Shown here: in pieces, positions 1 through 6,974 of the stretch | How the letters are laid out: every line of letters begins with the position of its first letter | Position numbering within the stretch: position 1 is the stretch's first letter | Assembly: GCA_937911235.1 (NCBI GenBank) | Contig: CALDPN010000158.1 | Location: 1 to 15,996 of the forward strand | From: an uncultured Bacteroidales bacterium | GTDB taxonomy: Bacteria > Bacteroidota > Bacteroidia > Bacteroidales > Paludibacteraceae | Length of the DNA: 15,996 bases | Direction of reading: 5' to 3' | Program-made: the position numbers and the translations under genes | Notes under the pieces: generated by a model | Databases searched by the model: none | Seen by the model: only the letters and a program-made list of their open reading frames with translations | What the model was told of the DNA's origin: nothing

Positions 1-161
1 TCGGCAGATTCTTCCAACTCTGTTAATAGTTTTTCTATCTCTTCCACCTTTTCTAGTGTGCTATTATATTGTTCCAATTCTTCAGCACTTAGCGGTGGTT
101 TTGAACAACTTAACACAAATGTTAGTACAAATAATAATACTAAATAAACTGCTTTTTTCAT
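1..161 (-). CDS. small lipoprotein, N-terminal part (cut by window edge)
   Basis: This is the first 53 codons of a gene that runs off the left edge. The product starts MKKAVYLVLLFVLTFVLSCS, a lysine-rich n-region and hydrophobic core ending in a lipobox (V-L-S-C) with the acceptor cysteine at residue 19, so it should be processed by signal peptidase II and anchored in a membrane. The mature part visible (residues 20-53) is rich in Glu, Leu and Lys and looks like an amphipathic helix or coiled coil. No family can be named from so short a piece. A near-perfect Bacteroidetes promoter lies just upstream (179-209), which supports this start codon and independent transcription. Confidence 0.75.
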   Translation of the reverse strand, partial: MKKAVYLVLLFVLTFVLSCSKPPLSAEELEQYNSTLEKVEEIEKLLTELEESA

Positions 162-178
162 ACATTAACTTTATTTTA

Positions 179-209
179 CAAATATAACGTTTGCATTTAA
201 CACTACAAA
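179..209 (-). promoter_or_regulatory. Bacteroidetes-type promoter for the lipoprotein gene
   Basis: Read on the minus strand, TTTG (209-206) is followed by exactly 19 bases and then TATATTTG (186-179), matching the known Bacteroides consensus TTTG-N19-TAnnTTTG. The start of transcription should fall near 172, about 10 bases before the ATG at 161. A 10-bp palindrome, CAAACGTTTG (206-215), overlaps the -33 element, and AACGTTTG recurs at 186-193, 22 bp away. These could be operator sites. Confidence 0.75.
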
Positions 210-258
210 CGTTTGAATGAATATTTTAAAACTATTTTATCAACAAAGGATTTTTCTA

Positions 259-834
259 TTATTTCTTATGCACCGTCACCTTTAATATTCCTTTTTTGGA
301 GCCGGCTACATATGAGGTAGGTTCTTCGCCTTCGCGTAGTAGATTGTCGAGATACATTGGGTGTCCTTCTAAAAAGCACATAGCTTGGAATGTGTCGCCT
401 GCTTGCAGTTTGGCATTGTGACTTTGATTAACTATATAGGTGTTTTGTCCTAAATATTTAAAAACGCATCTTCTGTTTGGAAGCCAAGTGACTTCTACAG
501 TTTGTCCTTCAATGAGTTCCTCTGAGCGCACACCACAACCGCTAAAAGCATCGCTTTCTTCATCTTTCACGGTTTTTAAATGATTGAGATATGAATCCCA
601 ATCTTCAAATCCTAAAAATCTAGAAAGCAAGCAAAGTGTAGAATTTCTAGTTGTATTGGCACCATCTATATATCCCCACAATCTTTTGAGCGTAGTTGGT
701 GATATATACTCGTGTAGGCGTTCCCAAACTACACCTGCCAAAAACTCAAAATCGTATGGAGTTTTTATCTTGCGTTTTACTTCATTTTCTATATCTCTGC
801 GTAGCGAGACTATTTCTGGATCAAACTTATTCAT
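259..834 (-). CDS. HTH-like Bacteroidetes hypothetical protein
   Basis: A 191-residue cytoplasmic protein with no signal peptide or membrane segment. Residues about 1-88 resemble a helical, DNA-binding-like N-terminal domain that recurs in Bacteroidetes hypotheticals: a 'DFEFLA' stretch (28-33), then 'EYISPTTLKRLWGY' (42-55), then 'STLCLLSRFLGFEDWDSYL' (65-83). I recognise the pattern but know no characterised member. Residues about 100-191 form a separate beta-rich domain (for example 'GQTVEVTWLPNRRCVFKYLG', 110-129) of unknown role. The start is the only good ATG, and an inverted repeat (ATAACGT / ACGTTAT, 833-839 and 860-866) overlaps it. I infer a small regulator, possibly autoregulated. 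The lipoprotein gene 97 bp downstream on the same strand has its own promoter. Confidence 0.7.
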   Translation of the reverse strand: MNKFDPEIVSLRRDIENEVKRKIKTPYDFEFLAGVVWERLHEYISPTTLKRLWGYIDGANTTRNSTLCLLSRFLGFEDWDSYLNHLKTVKDEESDAFSGCGVRSEELIEGQTVEVTWLPNRRCVFKYLGQNTYIVNQSHNAKLQAGDTFQAMCFLEGHPMYLDNLLREGEEPTSYVAGSKKGILKVTVHKK

Positions 835-866
835 AACGTTACAAATTTAATTATAATTTACGTTAT
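833..866. promoter_or_regulatory. inverted repeat over the start of the HTH gene (possible operator)
   Basis: ATAACGT (833-839) and ACGTTAT (860-866) form perfect 7-bp inverted arms 20 bases apart. The left arm overlaps the start codon of the HTH-like gene (832-834). The AACGTT core also occurs twice in the promoter of the lipoprotein gene downstream. Binding is inferred, not shown. Confidence 0.3.
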
Positions 867-981
867 AATAAAAATTCTTTTTAGTTCTTTTTAATCCTTA
901 ATTTTTATTGTATTTTTAGTCCATTCTAATATCTCTGAATAAAAAACTATCATTATAATGCAAAGGTTTGCAAAAAAATGT

Positions 982-989
982 TATTTTTG
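982..989 (+). promoter_or_regulatory. -7 element upstream of the T9SS protein gene
   Basis: TATTTTTG fits the Bacteroidetes -7 consensus TAnnTTTG. There is no TTTG at the usual 19-bp distance; the nearest (967-970) is only 11 bp away. If used, it gives a leader of about 80 bases that contains palindromic repeat copy 1. Confidence 0.35.
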
Positions 990-1027
990 TATGGTTGAAA
1001 TATAAATTTAACCAAAATTTATAAGAC

Positions 1028-1051
1028 GGACAATGCACGCATTGTCCCTAC
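1028..1051 (+). repeat. palindromic intergenic repeat, copy 1
   Basis: Perfect 9-bp arms GGACAATGC (1028-1036) and GCATTGTCC (1039-1047) with a 2-base centre, followed by CTAC. It lies in the 5' leader of the T9SS protein gene, 27 bases before its ATG. The variable arm position is A, paired with T. There is no T-tract on either side, so it is not a terminator. Confidence 0.8.
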
Positions 1052-1078
1052 ACCATAATATTATAAAAATATATGCTT

Positions 1079-4000
1079 ATGAAAAAATCATTACTAACCT
1101 TATTCACGGCTTTAGCGCTTGGCGTATGCCCTGCCCTAGCCGATGTCACCTTTACGGTGAATGTGCCAGCTGGCACAAAACAATGTTTCGTGGTAGGAGC
1201 ACTACCAGAGCTTGCCAATTGGTCTGCAGGTTCACCTGTTGCTATGACCAAAGTAGACGGCAAAGACCAATTTACAGTTACCATTGCAGGTATTACTGCC
1301 GATGATGTGAAAGCATCTGAAGGTTACAAATACCTTTGCGGTCCTAGTTGGGACTATGTTGAAAAAACAGCTTCAGGAGGTGAAGTGAGCAATCGTAAAA
1401 CCATTGGCAATCCCGATACTGTGGGCAAATGGCTTAAAGTGTACGAAAGCGTAGGTATTGTAGAAAACTATCAAATTGGTTCTAAATCCTACCCTGTGCA
1501 AATTTTACTACCTACCAACTACGACAAGAGCAAAACCTACCCTGTTACCTATATGTTTGGCCGTCACATGCGTTATCGCGATGCTGGCGACGATGCTCAA
1601 ATGGGTGACCGCATTCTTTATTCAGACTCTTGGGGTGTGGCAAACTCAATCAAAAAAATGGAAGAAGATGGTCTTGAACCTGGCATTATTGCGGTAGTTT
1701 ATGCTCAACTTCCTGAATTCACCCCATGGGAAAACGAAGAATTTATGGGCACTGGTAAAGCAGACGAATTCTTAATAGGTGTTGTAAACGACCTTATCCC
1801 TGCGCTTGAAAGCAAATATCCAACTGTTACTACAAACAGAACTATTATGGGTGCAGATGTGGCAGGGCTTTTTGCATACTATGCAGCTGTTAAAAACCCA
1901 ACTGTATTTGGTTCATGCGGATTGTTCTCTCCTTCTTTTTGGTACAACAGAGCAGAAATAGAAACATTTATCGAAAACGTTAAGCCAAGCGAAGATAACA
2001 AAACAAAATTCGTCTTCACTCTTACCGGAAACGATATGCCTTTTATGCACGAAGATAGCGAAGAACTTAGTTTCTATTTGAAAGATGCTGGTTTTACTGA
2101 TATTAAGTATCTAAATAGCACATCTGGTGTGCACGACGACAAAACTTGGGGTACACAATTCCCAATCGTTTTCAAATATTTAAAAGGAATAGAAACAGAT
2201 GCTTCGCTAGTAACTCGCAGTGCAAATCTTAGAGGTGCAAACCTAGAATCACAAATAGATGTACTTGAAGGAGTAATAAGAAATGTCGATAAAACTTGGA
2301 CATTTATGAAAGGTGAAGGCACTACTTCCCTAACATGTACAAACTACAAAACCACAAAAGGTTCATTCTATAAAGATGGTAAAACAGCAACCCCTGCACA
2401 AATGATTGTGGTAGAGATTCCAGTTGATGGCAAAAAATATTCATACTACTGGAACTTAAACAACGGTAGCAATTGTAGTGGTTCTTTATTAATGACTTCA
2501 CCAAAAGATATTGGTTTTAAAACAAGCAGAACAACACCTTCTTGGCAACGCGTAGCTGTATTTGAGGATGGTTCTTACACACAATCTGCAGTTAGCGCTT
2601 CTATGTTTAAAATTAATGGCATGGTAGCCAAAGTAGGCGAAAACTTCACTGTAAGTGCAGTTTTAGAATTTGATGAAGACAAAACAGTTTCTGTACACTC
2701 AGGCACAGTAAACTCTGGTGGCGACAATGGAGAAATGGTAAGCGGTACTGTTTCTGCCGATTGTACATCTGCAAGAGTTACCTACTCTTACCTAACAAAC
2801 CAACTTACCATTGAAGAAGGAATTGAATTTGAAGAAGAGGAGGAACCTATCGATTTAGAATACTTTGGTGGCGAACCAGCTGTAGTACGCGTGGGTAGCA
2901 CAGTAAAAGTGAAGGTTAAAATAAACAACCTAAACGGCAACACTGTTAGCTATCGTATGAACCACAACAACACTTCATCATCTGCGATTACCATGACAAA
3001 TGGAAGCAACGGTGAACAATATTATACCATTAACAATGCACAAAGTGGTATTTATGGTTTCTATATGGACGTTACAGTAAATGGTACCACAACCAAAGCA
3101 TATCGCGCTGTGTATGTAAAAGTGCTTAGTGGCAACACTCTAGAAACTGTAATAGACAACAATCCATACGAAGACATTGATTGGAGTACTATTAATCAAT
3201 TCAAAGGCAATTTCCATACACATACTACACAATCTAACGATGCAGCAGACGGATTCACCACAGCATATGTAGTAGACAAATATTACAATGCTGGATATAA
3301 AATTTTATCACTTACCGATCACGATTACAACCCATATCCATGGGAACTTTTCCCTCAATTTATGTCTGGTATTACAGGTCGTGACCCAAAAGCACTTGAT
3401 ATGCTAGCAGTGCCAGGTAATGAACTTAGCAAAGACAATACAAACAATTGGGCAGAACGCACTGGTGGCCAATTTAATCACCACAACGACTTCTTTACAG
3501 GTCGTCAAGGTCAAGAATTCGCGTCACTTCAAGAGTCTTATGCTTATACATATGCTCTAGGTGGTATGCAAATTATCAATCACCCAGGACAATATTGGGA
3601 TTTGGGAACTACATATTCAGAAACTGCAAAAAATGGTCCTGGTTGGCATGCTAAAAACTTTAAAACCTACCCTTCTCTAATTGGTCTTGAAGTTTACAAC
3701 CAAGGTAATCGTCGTCCTAACGACCGCATTCTTTGGGACCAAATTCTAGAAAGGACTATGCCTCAAAGACCAGTATATGGTTATTCTTGCGACGATGCTC
3801 ACAATGATAACCAATTATTTAAAAACTACAACTTTATGCTTATGGAAGATTTAACTACAGAAGAACTTAAAGACGCCATGAGAAAAGGTGAAACATATTT
3901 CTGCTACGAACCTAATGGTACAGGCAAAGGCAAAGCGCCACGTATCACTTCTATCAATGTTGATGAAGAAAATCAAACTATCACAATAGAAACAGACGGA

Positions 4001-4441
4001 TTCGTACAATGGATTTATGGTACAGATAAAACTTCTTTAGCAGCATCATCTACCAGAAGTACCGTGGTAGGCTTAGGTAAAACCTTCTCATACAAAGGTT
4101 TCCAAGGCACATATGTGCGTGCATTCATTACCAACCAATTTGGTGAAACATGTACTCAACCTATCACATTTGTAGATCCAGATGCTCCAACAGACATAGA
4201 AGAAACAGATGCAACTACATTGTCATTAATAGTATATCCAAATCCAACAACAGACGATGTTAATGTGTTTATGAACGAATCAGAATTGGAGTCAGAAATT
4301 AATGTATACGACATCAATGGCAAACAATTAATTTCAAAAGCTGTAGAAGGAGCTGTAACAAAAATCTCTTCATCAAGCTTACCTAATGGTATGTACATTG
4401 TAAAATCTGGCAACAGAACCGCAAAATTTATAAAGAAGTAA
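1079..4441 (+). CDS. T9SS-exported CBM20-like / esterase-fold / PHP-domain protein
   Basis: A 1120-residue secreted multidomain protein. The ATG at 1079 is preferred over 1073 because it gives a clean signal peptide, MKKSLLTLFTALALGVCPALA. Residues about 22-120 resemble a CBM20-type starch-binding beta domain ('FTVNVPAGT', 'YKYLCGPSWDYVE'). Residues about 125-375 have the fold signature of the putative esterase family (Fes/esterase D), but the nucleophile elbow reads G-A-D-V-A-G, with Asp260 where Ser is expected; His352 remains. A beta-rich stretch and an acidic linker (about 580-595) lead to a PHP metallophosphoesterase domain from about 705: H713-T-H715, D747-H748-D749, E782, H835, D906/H908. 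Residues 1048-1120 ('VYPNPTTDDV' to 'TAKFIKK') are a type A T9SS sorting domain. It should be outside the cell or on its surface. Substrate unknown; the PHP domain is the likely active one. Confidence 0.85.
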   Translation: MKKSLLTLFTALALGVCPALADVTFTVNVPAGTKQCFVVGALPELANWSAGSPVAMTKVDGKDQFTVTIAGITADDVKASEGYKYLCGPSWDYVEKTASGGEVSNRKTIGNPDTVGKWLKVYESVGIVENYQIGSKSYPVQILLPTNYDKSKTYPVTYMFGRHMRYRDAGDDAQMGDRILYSDSWGVANSIKKMEEDGLEPGIIAVVYAQLPEFTPWENEEFMGTGKADEFLIGVVNDLIPALESKYPTVTTNRTIMGADVAGLFAYYAAVKNPTVFGSCGLFSPSFWYNRAEIETFIENVKPSEDNKTKFVFTLTGNDMPFMHEDSEELSFYLKDAGFTDIKYLNSTSGVHDDKTWGTQFPIVFKYLKGIETDASLVTRSANLRGANLESQIDVLEGVIRNVDKTWTFMKGEGTTSLTCTNYKTTKGSFYKDGKTATPAQMIVVEIPVDGKKYSYYWNLNNGSNCSGSLLMTSPKDIGFKTSRTTPSWQRVAVFEDGSYTQSAVSASMFKINGMVAKVGENFTVSAVLEFDEDKTVSVHSGTVNSGGDNGEMVSGTVSADCTSARVTYSYLTNQLTIEEGIEFEEEEEPIDLEYFGGEPAVVRVGSTVKVKVKINNLNGNTVSYRMNHNNTSSSAITMTNGSNGEQYYTINNAQSGIYGFYMDVTVNGTTTKAYRAVYVKVLSGNTLETVIDNNPYEDIDWSTINQFKGNFHTHTTQSNDAADGFTTAYVVDKYYNAGYKILSLTDHDYNPYPWELFPQFMSGITGRDPKALDMLAVPGNELSKDNTNNWAERTGGQFNHHNDFFTGRQGQEFASLQESYAYTYALGGMQIINHPGQYWDLGTTYSETAKNGPGWHAKNFKTYPSLIGLEVYNQGNRRPNDRILWDQILERTMPQRPVYGYSCDDAHNDNQLFKNYNFMLMEDLTTEELKDAMRKGETYFCYEPNGTGKGKAPRITSINVDEENQTITIETDGFVQWIYGTDKTSLAASSTRSTVVGLGKTFSYKGFQGTYVRAFITNQFGETCTQPITFVDPDAPTDIEETDATTLSLIVYPNPTTDDVNVFMNESELESEINVYDINGKQLISKAVEGAVTKISSSSLPNGMYIVKSGNRTAKFIKK

Positions 4442-4462
4442 AAATATTATATTTCTGTGTAA

Positions 4463-4486
4463 GGACACTGCGTGCAGTGTCCCTAC
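4463..4486 (+). repeat. palindromic intergenic repeat, copy 2
   Basis: Perfect 9-bp arms GGACACTGC (4463-4471) and GCAGTGTCC (4474-4482), centre GT, then CTAC. It lies 22 bases after the stop codon of the T9SS protein gene and before the VCBS-repeat gene. The variable arm position is C, paired with G. It has no adjacent T-tract. Confidence 0.8.
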
Positions 4487-4546
4487 AAATTGGTATATAA
4501 TTAATATCAAAATTCACAGCATGCCCAACGATTATTAATATTACCT

Positions 4547-5935
4547 ATGCGGAAAATTGTTTTACATATTATGATGTTGTTCTTGGGTGTGGGGACTGCT
4601 TGCGGGCAGAATCCTTTTGATATGAGGTTGCTCAAGAGTTTTCCTATTGGGGAGTATAATGGGGTGAACACTGTGCTAGTGTGTGATTTGGATGGTGATG
4701 GACTGCCAGAGATGGCTACTGTGCAGAGTGATTATAGGGACAATGAGGGCAGAATAGTAATTGTAAAAGGTGGTGCGCTTGGCAAACAAAAGGTGATTGG
4801 TTTTGGTGAAAAATATGGCACTCCTGGTGCTAGTTTTGGATATTCTGCTTGCCCAATGGCAATGACTACTGTGCGCGATGGTGCAGGCAGACTTGAAGGG
4901 CATATCTACATCGTGGCAGGCACGGCAGATGCTAAAAATCTCTACCTTTATAAATACAACTCAATCGACGACATTCAGGAAGAACGCTCAGTAGCTCTTC
5001 AAAACAACCTTTATGGCATTCCTCGCATAGCGGATTTTAATAATGATGGCAGACTGGAAGTATTTGTTGGCACAGAGGTGTTTGATGCTAATTCTCTTAC
5101 CTTTATAGGTTTTGGCGGTGGCGATGCAAATAGTGGACGTCATTTGCAGCACGACGGTGCAAACTTCTCATTAACAACGGTTTATACAAATAATACCGAA
5201 AACTACCTTCTCGCTGGGAATCAACTATTTACAGTAAATCCTAAGGCTGCGCCAAACGGTGTAACACTTTATAACACCATTGGTGGAGTACAAAAAGATG
5301 GCAGTGCCTTGGCTGCAGACCTCGATGGCGACGGCATAAACGAAGTGGTTGTGCGCGATCCACAAGGTAGACTTTCTCTTTTCGATGTAAAAAATAATGA
5401 GGTTTTGATTTTAAATTCTGCACTTCCAATGTCTTCTTATCCAGCTGTGGGCGATATAGACGGCGATGGTTGCGACGAAATTGTTGGTTTAAAGGACAAA
5501 ACCTATCTTTCTGCATATAAATTTCACAAAGAGAAAGGTGTTTTGTATGAATTTTGGACTATTCCGCACAGCGATATTTCTGGTCAAACAGGCATTACCT
5601 TGTTTGATTTTAATGCAGATGGAATGCAAGAGATAGTTTATCGTGACGAAACTCTGCTTCGCATAATAAATGGTAGTGGCAAGAGTCATATTACAGGAAA
5701 TGATACCATTAAATATGGTCGTAGAGTAGCGTACAATTTGGCTTCGGTAGGAATAAAATCTCCAACCAAGAGCGAGCGACCTGTGGTGGCACAAGCATTG
5801 GGTGATGAGGCAACACAGATAGTAATTGGTGGAGTTCTTTTTGGTGATTATAAACCCGGTACCGCACAGATTTGCATTTTTGGGGCAAATACAGTGCCGT
5901 GGGCAAAATCAGAAAAAACAGAAAATCAGTATTAA
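4547..5935 (+). CDS. exported FG-GAP/VCBS-repeat beta-propeller protein, probably C-terminally truncated
   Basis: A 462-residue protein with a signal sequence (about residues 1-20, MRKIVLHIMMLFLGVGTACG). C19 is not in a canonical lipobox, so signal peptidase I cleavage is as likely as lipidation. The body is an FG-GAP/VCBS beta-propeller with at least five Ca2+-loop motifs: DLDGDG 47-52, DFNNDG 163-168, DLDGDG 258-263, DIDGDG 303-308 and DFNADG 354-359. Related Bacteroidetes surface proteins, as I recall them, continue past a 'PWA...WNQY' segment into gliding-motility or T9SS C-terminal domains. Here 'PWAKSEKTENQY' (451-462) is followed at once by a stop codon that lies inside a duplicated repeat block. 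With no sorting domain left, surface export is doubtful. It follows the PHP protein by 105 bp on the same strand; function unknown. Confidence 0.75.
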   Translation: MRKIVLHIMMLFLGVGTACGQNPFDMRLLKSFPIGEYNGVNTVLVCDLDGDGLPEMATVQSDYRDNEGRIVIVKGGALGKQKVIGFGEKYGTPGASFGYSACPMAMTTVRDGAGRLEGHIYIVAGTADAKNLYLYKYNSIDDIQEERSVALQNNLYGIPRIADFNNDGRLEVFVGTEVFDANSLTFIGFGGGDANSGRHLQHDGANFSLTTVYTNNTENYLLAGNQLFTVNPKAAPNGVTLYNTIGGVQKDGSALAADLDGDGINEVVVRDPQGRLSLFDVKNNEVLILNSALPMSSYPAVGDIDGDGCDEIVGLKDKTYLSAYKFHKEKGVLYEFWTIPHSDISGQTGITLFDFNADGMQEIVYRDETLLRIINGSGKSHITGNDTIKYGRRVAYNLASVGIKSPTKSERPVVAQALGDEATQIVIGGVLFGDYKPGTAQICIFGANTVPWAKSEKTENQY

Positions 5936-5959
5936 AAAAGGACACTGCACGCAGTGTCC
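5934..5959 (-). terminator. second intrinsic terminator downstream of metY-metA
   Basis: Read on the minus strand, the hairpin of repeat copy 3 (9-bp arms, 5959-5940) is followed directly by six T residues (5939-5934). It backs up the first terminator at 6003-6028. The T-tract abuts the stop codon of the convergent VCBS gene (5933-5935), overlapping it by two bases. Confidence 0.55.
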
Positions 5960-5963
5960 CTAC
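5940..5963 (+). repeat. palindromic intergenic repeat, copy 3
   Basis: Arms GGACACTGC (5940-5948) and GCAGTGTCC (5951-5959), centre AC, then CTAC. It is preceded by GTATTAAAAAA (5929-5939), identical to the sequence before copy 4, so copies 3 and 4 are a direct duplication with a 69-bp period. Confidence 0.8.
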
Positions 5964-6002
5964 ACAGAATATTACAATACACAAGATATTGCTAATTGTA
6001 TT

Positions 6003-6028
6003 AAAAAAGGACATTGCACGCAATGTCC
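6003..6028 (-). terminator. intrinsic terminator of the metY-metA operon
   Basis: On the minus strand, 9-bp arms (6028-6020 and 6017-6009) with a 2-base centre are followed by TTTTTT (6008-6003). The hairpin begins 28 bases after the metA stop codon at 6056. It is palindromic repeat copy 4 serving as a terminator. A tight two-base loop is unusual, so in RNA one or two inner pairs probably open. Confidence 0.65.
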
Positions 6029-6032
6029 CTAC
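6009..6032 (+). repeat. palindromic intergenic repeat, copy 4
   Basis: Arms GGACATTGC (6009-6017) and GCAATGTCC (6020-6028), centre AC, then CTAC. The variable arm position is T, paired with A. It forms a tandem pair with copy 3 between two convergent genes. Confidence 0.8.
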
Positions 6033-6055
6033 TCTATATTTATACGAATTTCAAA

Positions 6056-6973
6056 TTACTCAATTCTGCTTATGTCGTATGGAGTTTCTTGATAGACGAA
6101 GTAGTTCAGCCAGTTGGTGAATAATAGGTTGGCATGACTACGCCAACGAACTATTGGACCTTGGGCTGGGTCGTCGTTTTTGTAATAGTTGTCTGGCACA
6201 TGAATGTCAAGACCTTTGTTTACGTCGCGTTTGTATTCGTCGTCTAGGGTGTTTGGAGCGTACTCAGAGTGACCAGTAATAAAGAACTCTCTACCACCGC
6301 GTGCCATTACCATATACACACCAGCATCGTCAGATTCAGAGATAATTTTCAGTTCAGGAACCTTTTCAATATCCTCTCTGCGCACTTCTGTGTGGCGGCT
6401 ATGTGGCACAAAAAACTCGTCGTCGAAACCACGGAAAATAGCATTAGTTTTATCAGAAACTGTATGCTTAAATACACCAAACATTTTTGCGTTTAGTTCA
6501 TATTTAGGCACATTGTAGAAATGATAAAGACCTGCTTGCGCTGCCCAACAAATATAAAGAGTAGAAGTAACATTGTGACGAGCCCAGTCGAAAATGCTGG
6601 TAATCTCATCCCAATAGGTAACATCCTCAAACTCAAACTTTTCTACAGGAGCACCTGTAATAATCATACCGTCGTACTTTGTATTTTTGATGCTATCAAA
6701 ATCCTTATAAAACATTTGTAAGTGTTCTATAGGCGTATTTTTCGACGTATGACTTTTTAGTTTAATAAAATCTAGTTCTATTTGTAGTGGACTATTTGAT
6801 AATAAACGTATTAAGTCTGTTTCTGTGGTAATTTTTATTGGCATCAGATTGACCACAGCAATTTTCAATGGGCGAATATCCTGTGTGGATGCTCGCTCAT
6901 TGTCTATCACGAATATGCTTTCCTTTTTTAAAAGCTCTATCGCTGGTAATCTCTTTGGCAGATTTAAAGGCAT
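6056..6973 (-). CDS. metA: homoserine O-acetyltransferase (MetA family)
   Basis: A 305-residue cytoplasmic enzyme that acylates the hydroxyl of L-homoserine, the first committed step of methionine synthesis. The MetA-family catalytic residues are visible: acyl-accepting Cys142 in 'YICWAAQAG', and His235 and Glu237 in 'ITGHSEYAP'. Length and N-terminus ('MPLNLPKRLPA') match the family. Residue 111 is Glu ('ITGAPVE'). In this family Glu111 is associated with acetyl-CoA use and Gly111 with succinyl-CoA, so acetyltransferase activity is predicted despite the frequent label 'succinyltransferase'. This agrees with the upstream gene, an O-acetylhomoserine sulfhydrylase, which ends one base before this ATG; the two are surely cotranscribed. 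Two repeat-derived terminators follow. Confidence 0.95.
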   Translation of the reverse strand: MPLNLPKRLPAIELLKKESIFVIDNERASTQDIRPLKIAVVNLMPIKITTETDLIRLLSNSPLQIELDFIKLKSHTSKNTPIEHLQMFYKDFDSIKNTKYDGMIITGAPVEKFEFEDVTYWDEITSIFDWARHNVTSTLYICWAAQAGLYHFYNVPKYELNAKMFGVFKHTVSDKTNAIFRGFDDEFFVPHSRHTEVRREDIEKVPELKIISESDDAGVYMVMARGGREFFITGHSEYAPNTLDDEYKRDVNKGLDIHVPDNYYKNDDPAQGPIVRWRSHANLLFTNWLNYFVYQETPYDISRIE

Positions 6974-6974
6974 A

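Noticed and set aside
584..850. 88-codon plus-strand frame opposite the HTH gene
   Set aside because: It is a shadow: its sequence mirrors the minus-strand gene, it has low-complexity content and shows no recognisable domain.
5826..6120. Two plus-strand frames across the repeat block, with repeated 'KKGHCTQCPY'-like units
   Set aside because: The repeated peptide is only the translation of palindromic repeat copies 3 and 4, and the frames overlap VCBS and metA coding sequence.
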